A program made the translations under genes and the position numbers. Of a DNA stretch of 16,642 nt, positions 1 through 5,449 are shown piece by piece. This stretch comes from Candidatus Gastranaerophilales bacterium (GTDB lineage: Bacteria > Cyanobacteriota > Vampirovibrionia > Gastranaerophilales > Gastranaerophilaceae): assembly GCA_910588555.1 (NCBI GenBank), contig CAJUPC010000037.1, positions 1 through 16,642 of the forward strand. The letters are read 5' to 3'. The notes below the pieces were generated by a model. The model was given only the letters and a program-made list of their open reading frames with translations. It did no database searches and was not told where the DNA came from. Each line of letters opens with the position of its first letter. Position 1 is the stretch's first letter.

Positions 1-145
1 ATAAGTTTTAGGGGACTAAAAAGGGACTAATTTTACAAATAGTCCCTAAAAATTATTAAAAATTGCTAAAAGAACAAAGGTCTAAAACTAAACAAAATTA
101 AACAATATAGCGAAAGACTAACGATTACAAAAAGCTTAAAGATTT
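1..145. other. Possible end of an integrated element, no gene seen
   Basis: This AT-rich stretch lies to the left of the tRNA-Gly fragment. I see no convincing gene in it. It carries two direct copies of GGGACTA (12-18 and 23-29) and one inverted copy TAGTCCC (40-46), so either direct copy can pair with the single inverted one. If the tRNA fragment is an attachment site, this would be the terminal part of the mobile element. Repeats of this type are common near recombinase attachment cores, but that role here is inference. Confidence 0.35.
23..46. repeat. Inverted repeat with competing direct copy
   Basis: Bases 23-29 (GGGACTA) pair perfectly with 40-46 (TAGTCCC) across a 10-base loop. A second copy of GGGACTA at 12-18 could pair with the same right arm. 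A run of A, not T, follows, so it does not read as a plus-strand terminator. It could be a protein-binding repeat of an integrated element or a weak terminator in the other direction. Confidence 0.45.
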
Positions 146-169
146 GTTCGAGCCTCGTCTCCCGCTCCA
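146..169 (+). other. tRNA-Gly 3' fragment, probable attachment-site half
   Basis: These 24 bases read as the 3' end of a bacterial tRNA-Gly. In order they hold the last T-stem base and the T loop (GTTCGAGC), the T-stem 3' strand CTCGT, the acceptor 3' strand CTCCCGC, discriminator T and an encoded CCA. The preceding bases cannot form the 5' T strand, and there is no D arm, anticodon arm or 5' acceptor strand (expected GCGGGAG). An intrinsic terminator follows 5 bases later, as behind a genuine tRNA gene. Tyrosine integrases often recombine in tRNA 3' ends and leave such a duplicate, so this is best read as attL or attR. A degraded tRNA gene is the alternative. Confidence 0.7.
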
Positions 170-174
170 TAAAG

Positions 175-200
175 AAGAAGGTTTTAAGACCTTCTTTTTT
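175..200 (+). terminator. Intrinsic terminator behind tRNA-Gly fragment
   Basis: The stem AAGAAGGT (175-182) pairs with ACCTTCTT (189-196) over a 6-base loop and continues into a run of T. Its place just after the CCA suggests it was the terminator of the original tRNA-Gly gene. Confidence 0.75.
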
Positions 201-379
201 ATTGCTTAAATTTCTATGGGTATACTGTTGGTAATTTGATTTACAAAACTTAAACATAAGATAGTGAAACTAAAACACAGTGTATCTATGCTTTATTGAG
301 TAGTTTGGTTTAATAATTAGCCAATCAGACAACAATTTTTTGAAACATCTTGTTTTTAATATACTATAGGGGAAAATAG
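201..379. other. Intergenic stretch, nothing firm
   Basis: I see no gene or stable hairpin between the terminator and the small secreted protein gene. The hexamer TATACT at 360-365 resembles a -10 box but lies almost on the SD sequence, so it cannot be the promoter of the gene at 380. The real promoter is not evident. Confidence 0.4.
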
Positions 380-610
380 ATGAAAAAACTGTTAATTTTA
401 GTATTTGTATTAACTGCAAGCATATTTGCACCTGTATTTGCTGATACAATGAACTACACTATCAGGCAAGAAGGTTCAGAAATGGTCATTGTACCCAATA
501 AGCCTATAATACAAAAGACAATTTATAAAATTGAAGTTCATCCTTACAAAATGCCTTTCTACTCAGGTAAAAAGCTGCCTAGAGGAAAGAATAAAATCTG
601 TTTTGTTTGA
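380..610 (+). CDS. Small secreted protein, unknown function
   Basis: The product has 76 residues and I do not recognise its family. Residues 1-21 form a clear Sec signal peptide: a Lys-Lys start, a hydrophobic core of about 15 residues, and a likely cut after VFA before Asp22. The mature part of about 55 residues is basic near its C-terminus (GKKLPRGKNK) and has a single Cys four residues from the end. The start is supported by an AGGGG SD sequence at 368-372, seven bases before the ATG. The gene converges on the DUF486 gene with a 10-base gap and no obvious terminator between them. It is the first gene to the right of the putative attachment site. It is probably an exported or periplasmic protein; no function is claimed. 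Confidence 0.65.
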   Translation: MKKLLILVFVLTASIFAPVFADTMNYTIRQEGSEMVIVPNKPIIQKTIYKIEVHPYKMPFYSGKKLPRGKNKICFV

Positions 611-620
611 AATTTCTTAT

Positions 621-977
621 TTACCATTTCTTAAAAATAAAAAAGGCTGCAAGTATTATGAATAAAAAGCCTACAACATAATTCCACTTTAATTCTTCTT
701 TTAAGTACAAAACAGAAAACACACTAAAAACAATCAATGTTATTATTTCTTGAATTGTTTTTAACTGTGCTGCATTATAAACGGCATGCCCAATTCTGTT
801 TGCGGGAACTTGAAAACAATATTCAAAAAATGCAATTCCCCAACTTACAAGTATTACAATCCACAAAGCTGTTGATTTATGCCTCAAATGCCCGTACCAC
901 GCAAATGTCATAAATACGTTTGATATAGTCAATAATATAATTGGTGCAAAGTTTTTGAACATAAAATTATTATACAT
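621..977 (-). CDS. DMT-family small membrane protein, DUF486
   Basis: This 118-residue protein matches what I know of the DUF486 family, a short four-helix relative of drug/metabolite transporters. Hallmarks visible are SNVFMTFAWYGHLR near residues 19-32, SWGIAFFEYCFQVPANRIGH near 45-64, and a QLKTIQEIITL segment near 71-81. It is almost entirely hydrophobic with about four membrane helices and ends in a short basic tail (FKKW). The length is normal for the family. The substrate is unknown. The first ATG is preferred over the Met at residue 6 because AGAGGA lies about eight bases upstream on the minus strand. Its start region abuts the divergent promoter of the tRNA cluster. Confidence 0.85.
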   Translation of the reverse strand: MYNNFMFKNFAPIILLTISNVFMTFAWYGHLRHKSTALWIVILVSWGIAFFEYCFQVPANRIGHAVYNAAQLKTIQEIITLIVFSVFSVLYLKEELKWNYVVGFLFIILAAFFIFKKW

Positions 978-989
978 GAAAAAATCCTC

Positions 990-1018
990 TTGACAGTAAA
1001 TTTTTTTTTTATTAGAAT
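990..1018 (+). promoter_or_regulatory. Promoter of the tRNA cluster
   Basis: A perfect -35 TTGACA (990-995) and a -10 TAGAAT (1013-1018) are separated by 17 bases, mostly a run of T. Transcription should begin near 1025, a few bases before the first tRNA at 1033. It overlaps the leader of the divergent DUF486 gene. Confidence 0.85.
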
Positions 1019-1032
1019 AATAAATGTAGCTT

Positions 1033-1104
1033 GCCGACTTGGCTCAATGGTAGAGCAACGGTTTTGTAAACCGTAGGTTGTAGGTTCGATTCCTATAGTC
1101 GGCA
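1033..1104 (+). tRNA. tRNA-Thr (anticodon TGT)
   Basis: A 72-base cloverleaf is complete. Acceptor GCCGACT pairs with AGTCGGC, and the anticodon stem ACGGT/ACCGT encloses loop TTTGTAA, giving anticodon TGT. The T loop is TTCGATT. Discriminator A is at 1104 and CCA is not encoded. It is the first of three tRNAs read from the promoter at 990-1018. Confidence 0.97.
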
Positions 1105-1115
1105 AGTTTTTATAA

Positions 1116-1187
1116 GCCCTTGTGGCGCAGGGGTAGCGCACTCCCTTGGTAAGGGAGAGGCCACGAGTTCAAATCTCGTCATGGGCA
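1116..1187 (+). tRNA. tRNA-Thr (anticodon GGT)
   Basis: A 72-base cloverleaf starts 11 bases after the first tRNA. The anticodon stem CTCCC/GGGAG encloses loop TTGGTAA, giving GGT. The D stem is GCGC/GCGC and the T arm is ACGAG-TTCAAAT-CTCGT. The acceptor GCCCTTG/CATGGGC has one T-T mismatch at the fifth pair. CCA is not encoded. Together with the TGT isoacceptor it reads ACN threonine codons. Confidence 0.95.
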
Positions 1188-1216
1188 AAATTATTTGAAC
1201 ATTTAAAAATAAATAT

Positions 1217-1299
1217 GGGTAGATGCCCGAGTGGCTAAAGGGAGCAGACTGTAAATCTGCCGTCGCGAGACTACGGTGGTTCGAATCCACCCCTGCCCA
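1217..1299 (+). tRNA. tRNA-Tyr (anticodon GTA)
   Basis: An 83-base class II tRNA has anticodon stem GCAGA/TCTGC and loop CTGTAAA (anticodon GTA). The long variable arm (about 1261-1274) is as expected for bacterial tRNA-Tyr. The T arm is GGTGG-TTCGAAT-CCACC. The acceptor GGGTAGA/CCTGCCC has a T-G pair and an A-C mismatch at the last position. CCA is not encoded. It is the last tRNA of the cluster, just before a terminator. Confidence 0.97.
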
Positions 1300-1302
1300 A
1301 AT

Positions 1303-1339
1303 AAAAAAGAGGTTGAACTTTTGTTCTTACCTCTTTTTT
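1303..1339. terminator. Bidirectional terminator after tRNA cluster
   Basis: The stem AAAAAAGAGGT (1303-1313) pairs with ACCTCTTTTTT (1329-1339). An inner GAAC/GTTC stem (1315-1318 with 1323-1326) lengthens the hairpin. It ends in T runs on both strands, so it can stop the tRNA transcript from the left and the minus-strand gene that ends at 1352 from the right. Confidence 0.85.
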
Positions 1340-1351
1340 AATATATAAACT

Positions 1352-2797
1352 TTAATTTAAAATTGCATTCTCAAAAATATGATAAACATTATTGGTATAA
1401 TTTCTTGCCTCATAAGATGTGTTAAAAACACCTGCCCAGTGCCGTTCACAATCAGTCCATGCATCAGAACCGCTCATCTTTTTCGGATACATCATCATTT
1501 CATGAGTATTAATATATGGTGAAAGCGGAAATATATCATTTATTTGCAAATATGCAGGAAGTTTATCATAACGATTTTCAAACCCCCAAAGGCATGAATT
1601 AAGTCTGTTTAATCTGTCTTCATATCTTAACATGCCGTAGTCATTGTCATTAGAAACTTCAGGACCGGCAGCATATTCTCTATTATAAGCCTGTCTTGCT
1701 GATTCATATTTCACACTGGAAATATCATCCGCTTTGCCCCAGTCTGTTCCTGCTGTAAGGCCGATTTCTTTAAAAGCATAATTATTATTGGCTTTTTCAG
1801 CAACAAAAGATAAATCTGTACGGCCTGTTTGTTCACGTATTTTCGCAAGAATATAACCCATCTGACCGGGATTTGGCACATCACCTATTCCCATATAACC
1901 CTCAGGGTCAATAACATGTTTTCCCGAATCAAAATAGATTGCGTCAAATCCCAATTCTACAGCCCACACACACGCATCAATATAAGCTTTTTCATGATGA
2001 TACCAATTAAAAGGTTCTCCGTTAACATTTAATTGTCCTGCTGATAAAGGCATTCTAAAACCGGTTTTAAACCCGAGAAGATGCGCCATATCATTAAACG
2101 CTTTTACCTGTTCATCAGCACCCATTTTCCCGAACAAACCGCCTGATGTAAGATTATTACTTATTCCCGAATGCAAACGCGTGCAATATAATGAACCGTC
2201 AAATATCGAGCCGTCATTAGATAATGACGGATAAAGCTGTGATAAAATAACACAATTCGCACATTTGCCTCCTGAAGGAGGAATTGCAGGAAGAAGTTTC
2301 ATGGCTCCCAAAAGGCCTTCTGAAATTGTATCACCGTCATATTTTGCAACCAAACGGGGATTTATTTCAATATAATTTGCAAATCTGCCCCACTTATCAC
2401 CATAATTAGGAGAAGGAATGTATGCAGGAATTCCCGGGTATTGCATATCAGGTTTAATAAGAGTACAAACTGATTGAATAAGCTGTTCTGGAGTTCTGTT
2501 CAAAAGTTCGGCAGGAGAAGCATTCACCCATTTTTTATCACCTGCGGTATAAATATGTTCTTTAGTCCAATTATCTTCATAAACATCATTTCTGCCGGTA
2601 GAAATCCAAAAGAGCTTTTTCAAAGGCTGTTGGTCTCCATAATAGCCTGTGAATGGTATTACATAATTTTTATAAAGATTTATATCTCCCAAATCATAAG
2701 TGCTTTGAGCAGGAGTTTGAATTGAACATTTTTTCTCTGTTTTATCCGTTTTCTTTTGCATTGGCAAATGAGCAAAAGATATGCATGTAATTTTCAT
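1352..2797 (-). CDS. Alpha-amylase-like TIM-barrel protein, putative glycoside hydrolase
   Basis: The protein has 481 residues from the ATG at 2797; a TTG six codons earlier is less likely. The segment ELGFDAIYFDSGKHV (281-295) resembles conserved region II of GH13 enzymes (GFRxDxxKH), with Asp290 in the nucleophile place and Lys293-His294 following. FVAEKANN (331-338) could be region III, with Glu334 as acid/base. I do not see a convincing region I (DxVxNH) or region IV, so activity is uncertain and the family may be a distant relative. There is no signal peptide, so a cytoplasmic location is likely. No SD is visible; TTTAAT lies six bases before the ATG, which suggests a leaderless transcript. 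The N-terminus MKITCISF resembles starts of other proteins here. It is divergent from rlmD. Confidence 0.55.
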   Translation of the reverse strand: MKITCISFAHLPMQKKTDKTEKKCSIQTPAQSTYDLGDINLYKNYVIPFTGYYGDQQPLKKLFWISTGRNDVYEDNWTKEHIYTAGDKKWVNASPAELLNRTPEQLIQSVCTLIKPDMQYPGIPAYIPSPNYGDKWGRFANYIEINPRLVAKYDGDTISEGLLGAMKLLPAIPPSGGKCANCVILSQLYPSLSNDGSIFDGSLYCTRLHSGISNNLTSGGLFGKMGADEQVKAFNDMAHLLGFKTGFRMPLSAGQLNVNGEPFNWYHHEKAYIDACVWAVELGFDAIYFDSGKHVIDPEGYMGIGDVPNPGQMGYILAKIREQTGRTDLSFVAEKANNNYAFKEIGLTAGTDWGKADDISSVKYESARQAYNREYAAGPEVSNDNDYGMLRYEDRLNRLNSCLWGFENRYDKLPAYLQINDIFPLSPYINTHEMMMYPKKMSGSDAWTDCERHWAGVFNTSYEARNYTNNVYHIFENAILN

Positions 2798-2840
2798 AAT
2801 ATAATTAAAAATCAAAAAAAAATTTTTTTGCTAGTTTTTC

Positions 2841-2849
2841 TGATAAAAT
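2841..2849 (+). promoter_or_regulatory. Likely -10 box of rlmD (leaderless)
   Basis: TGATAAAAT, an extended -10 with core TAAAAT at 2844-2849, ends six bases before the ATG at 2856. No SD lies between, so transcription would start at or near the start codon. There is no recognisable -35 box 17 bases upstream, so this is moderate evidence. Confidence 0.45.
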
Positions 2850-2855
2850 TAAAAT

Positions 2856-4199
2856 ATGAATATAAATGAAGAATTAATTGTAAAGATAGAAAAATTTTCC
2901 AATCTCGGAACAGGTATTGCAAAAGTCGACGGTCAGGTCGTTTTTGTAGAAAATGCCTGTGTAGAAGATGAAGTTAAAATTAAAATAAATAAAGTCAATA
3001 AAAATTATGCGACGGCTAAAACTATTGAAATTATAACCCCGTCACCACACAGAACCGAACCATTTTGTCCTATGCAAAAGGTTTGCGGAGCATGCCAAAT
3101 GCAATTTATTGATTATAATTATCAGCTGAAATTAAAAAAACAAATTGTTGAAGATGCTATGAGAACTATCGGAAACATTGATATACCGATAAACGACCCG
3201 ATTGTAAGTCCTCAAATCAAAAACTACAGACACAAAATTCAATATCCGATATCACAGAAAAAAGAAGGAAGAATTGTTGCTGGTTATTTTAAACCGCAAA
3301 CTCATGAAATCGTAAATATCAAATACTGTCCGATTCAACCTGAAATTTGCGACAATATTATAGAATTTATCAGAGAAAATGCGCCAAAATTTAATATCAC
3401 AGGTTTTAACGAAAAGAAACACACAGGCGATTTGCGTCATGTTGTTATAAGAAGTTCTGCCGATAACGGAAATTGTTTGGTAACGCTGGTAGTTAATTCA
3501 ACACAAATTTTCGAGCGTTTGAACAATTTTGCAAAAGCCATTTTTGAAAACTTAGAACAGGTTACGGGAGTCTGCATAAATTTCAATTCTAAAAAGACAA
3601 ACGTAATATTAGGGTCAAACACAGAATGTGTATGCGGTCAAGATTTTGTGGAAGAAAAATTACTTGATAAAACTTTCAAAATCGGTGCTGACACATTTTT
3701 TCAGGTTAATCCCAAAAGTGCAGAAAACATTTTTAAATATGTAAAAGATGAGATTTCTAAACTTGAAAAACCGACTGTTTTAGATGCTTATGCAGGGATT
3801 GCAACATTTGGAATTGTAGTTTCTGATGTTGCTGAAAAAGTTGTAAGTGTTGAAGAAAATAAAGCGTCAATTGAAAAAGCAAAAGAGGTTTTACAAGAAA
3901 ATAAAATCAATAATGTTGAACTTTATGCGCAAGACACTATAAAGTATTTAAAATCAATCAAACGCAAATTTGATATAACTATTCTCGACCCCCCGCGGAA
4001 AGGATGTACTAAAGAAGTTTTAGATGAAACTATTGCACATACGAAACAAAAAATTATTTATGTAAGCTGCAACCCTGCAACTTTGGCACGTGATTTAAAA
4101 TACTTAGTTGAAAAAGGCTGTAAAGTCGAGTCCATACAGCCCTTTGACATGTTTTGCCACACTTACCATATTGAGAATGCAGCTATTATTTCTTTTTAG
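2856..4199 (+). CDS. rlmD: 23S rRNA (uracil-C5)-methyltransferase, RlmD/RumA family
   Basis: The protein (447 residues) uses S-adenosylmethionine to methylate C5 of a uracil in structured RNA. An N-terminal TRAM domain (about 1-60) is followed by the [4Fe-4S] cysteines Cys71, Cys77, Cys80 and Cys158. The Rossmann fold has motif I LDAYAGIATFG (309-319), DPPRKGC (378-384), and the catalytic Cys405 in YVSCNPATLARDL. Glu440 near the end is the likely base. This architecture marks the RumA/RlmD/RlmCD group; whether it modifies U1939, U747 or both cannot be told, so the symbol is by family. No SD precedes the ATG. The 3' end overlaps the convergent RelA/SpoT-like gene by 14 bases. The cluster links it to the Fe-S assembly genes in this window. 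Confidence 0.92.
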   Translation: MNINEELIVKIEKFSNLGTGIAKVDGQVVFVENACVEDEVKIKINKVNKNYATAKTIEIITPSPHRTEPFCPMQKVCGACQMQFIDYNYQLKLKKQIVEDAMRTIGNIDIPINDPIVSPQIKNYRHKIQYPISQKKEGRIVAGYFKPQTHEIVNIKYCPIQPEICDNIIEFIRENAPKFNITGFNEKKHTGDLRHVVIRSSADNGNCLVTLVVNSTQIFERLNNFAKAIFENLEQVTGVCINFNSKKTNVILGSNTECVCGQDFVEEKLLDKTFKIGADTFFQVNPKSAENIFKYVKDEISKLEKPTVLDAYAGIATFGIVVSDVAEKVVSVEENKASIEKAKEVLQENKINNVELYAQDTIKYLKSIKRKFDITILDPPRKGCTKEVLDETIAHTKQKIIYVSCNPATLARDLKYLVEKGCKVESIQPFDMFCHTYHIENAAIISF

Positions 4200-5277
4200 T
4201 AGCAACATTACATTCTTCCATCATTCTATGCAAGTTCACATAACTTAGTTCTTGCGGCAAAGAATAAGGAAATGGTAAGAAATAATCTTTTTCATAATTT
4301 GGTCTGCGTTTTGCAGAAGTAGCAGGCATTGCAAGTGCATGCTCATAAGAATCTTTTATATATCTTGTAAGAGTTTCCTTTTGAAAATCATCTAATGTCG
4401 GCATAAATCTTTCGAACACTGCTTGAATAGGCTTATATTTTGAGTCAAATTTTTTGTTGCCTTCACCGCAGCGCCATTTATAAAAGAAATCTTCAACTTC
4501 TTTAACCTGCTCCATATCCCTTCCCATTATTTGGAGTTCAATAAGTTTGCCGTCTGATAATTCTACCGTAACATGAATTGCAGTATAAGAATTAGGCAGC
4601 GGTTTATTTTTAACTTCAGGATATTGGCCATGTTTTTGACATAAAGTTTCAAAATCTTCTAATGTTTTTTGAGAAACATAGCTGTCTTTAGGGTTTAAAC
4701 GATAATTTTCAACTTCTTTAATTTTGGCGCCTTTTTTAACCATGCTACCAAGTGCTTCAAACACAAGTGCAATATCATCTTGTGTCGCACTTCTCATGAC
4801 AATTCTGGCACCTCCGACATCACCCATTTTTTCAATTTCTTCAATAGTAAATAACTTTCTGGAATTAGCTTTTTCTGCAATAGAAGCAGGTTTTTTAACT
4901 CTTCCCTTTATCCCTCTTACACCCGGCATAATAGGATTATTAGGTTTTGCATCGGTAGCAATAAGGTCTTTCATTGCCGCTTTTAATTCTCTTATGAATT
5001 TTCCTAACGGCTGTTCAAAACTTTGTGCAATGTCTCTTATATCCTGAAATGAAACACCATTATTATCCCATTGTCCAAGGATTTTAGTCTTTGCAATACT
5101 TTGCATTTCATCAGCAGAATCTAAAATAAACCTTGTCTTTGCTCCAAATGAAACCGTATCTTTTTCCAACGGTCTTAAATTCGGGTAAGAAGCAGTATTG
5201 GCGTTCACACCATTCTGGTTTGAACGTGTAATGATATCATTACGTAAAAATTTTGGGGTTAATAATTGTATATTCAT
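4186..5277 (-). CDS. Divergent RelA/SpoT-domain protein
   Basis: The protein has 363 residues. Residues about 118-265 look like the RelA/SpoT nucleotidyltransferase (ppGpp synthetase) fold. RGIKGRVKKPASIAEK (121-136) fits the substrate-binding basic segment, MGDVGGARIV (151-160) the D-x-x-G-x-R motif with Asp153, and SYTAIHVTVELSDGKLIELQI (230-250) the Y-x-x-I-H ... E-x-Q-I motif with Glu247. Both acidic residues essential in synthetases are present. There is no HD hydrolase, TGS or ACT domain, so it is closer to a stand-alone synthetase or toxSAS-type enzyme than to a long RelA. The first 115 residues are unusual and contain SFGAK (43-47). The start at 5277, not 13 codons upstream, is set by an AAAGGTG SD (5284-5290). 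Substrate and product are unproven. Confidence 0.7.
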   Translation of the reverse strand: MNIQLLTPKFLRNDIITRSNQNGVNANTASYPNLRPLEKDTVSFGAKTRFILDSADEMQSIAKTKILGQWDNNGVSFQDIRDIAQSFEQPLGKFIRELKAAMKDLIATDAKPNNPIMPGVRGIKGRVKKPASIAEKANSRKLFTIEEIEKMGDVGGARIVMRSATQDDIALVFEALGSMVKKGAKIKEVENYRLNPKDSYVSQKTLEDFETLCQKHGQYPEVKNKPLPNSYTAIHVTVELSDGKLIELQIMGRDMEQVKEVEDFFYKWRCGEGNKKFDSKYKPIQAVFERFMPTLDDFQKETLTRYIKDSYEHALAMPATSAKRRPNYEKDYFLPFPYSLPQELSYVNLHRMMEECNVATKKK

Positions 5278-5283
5278 ATCGTT

Positions 5284-5290
5284 CACCTTT
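5284..5290 (-). promoter_or_regulatory. Shine-Dalgarno site fixing the start at 5277
   Basis: On the minus strand AAAGGTG lies six bases before the ATG at 5277. A longer reading frame begins 13 codons upstream without any such site, so the shorter start is preferred. The same AAAGGTG motif precedes the membrane protein gene that starts at 10191. Confidence 0.75.
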
Positions 5291-5373
5291 ATAGCATTTA
5301 TAATAATAACACTCAATTTAAAAAATTTACTGCTTAAATAGAAATTGTAACATAAGTTAATATGGAATTTTCT

Positions 5374-5402
5374 TTGTCAAAAGAGCATGTTTGTAATAAA
5401 AT
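5374..5402 (+). promoter_or_regulatory. Promoter of nifJ
   Basis: -35 TTGTCA (5374-5379) and -10 TAAAAT (5397-5402) are separated by 17 bases. The start of transcription would be near 5409, leaving a leader of about 40 bases with a strong AAGGAGG SD at 5433-5439. TATAAT at 5402-5407 is an alternative -10, but its spacing to this -35 is too long. Confidence 0.7.
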
Positions 5403-5449
5403 ATAATTGTAATATTGAATAGCATATTAAATAAGGAGGTTAGTTAATT

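Noticed and set aside
66..257. 63-residue reading frame on the minus strand
   Set aside because: It crosses the tRNA-Gly fragment and its terminator, has no SD sequence, and the product looks like translated AT-rich non-coding DNA.
360..365. TATACT as the -10 of the secreted-protein gene
   Set aside because: It would place the transcription start on the SD, and no -35 box with proper spacing exists.
929..1290. Two reading frames on the minus strand across the tRNA cluster
   Set aside because: They are antisense to three well-formed tRNAs; phrases such as IGIEPTTYGLQ and MTRFELVAS are the usual false proteins read from tRNA complements.
2798..2815. TTG start six codons upstream for the amylase-like gene
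   Set aside because: TTG without an SD is less likely than the ATG at 2797, and the extension adds nothing family-like.
5278..5316. Longer start for the RelA/SpoT-like gene
   Set aside because: It would read through the AAAGGTG SD that serves the ATG at 5277.
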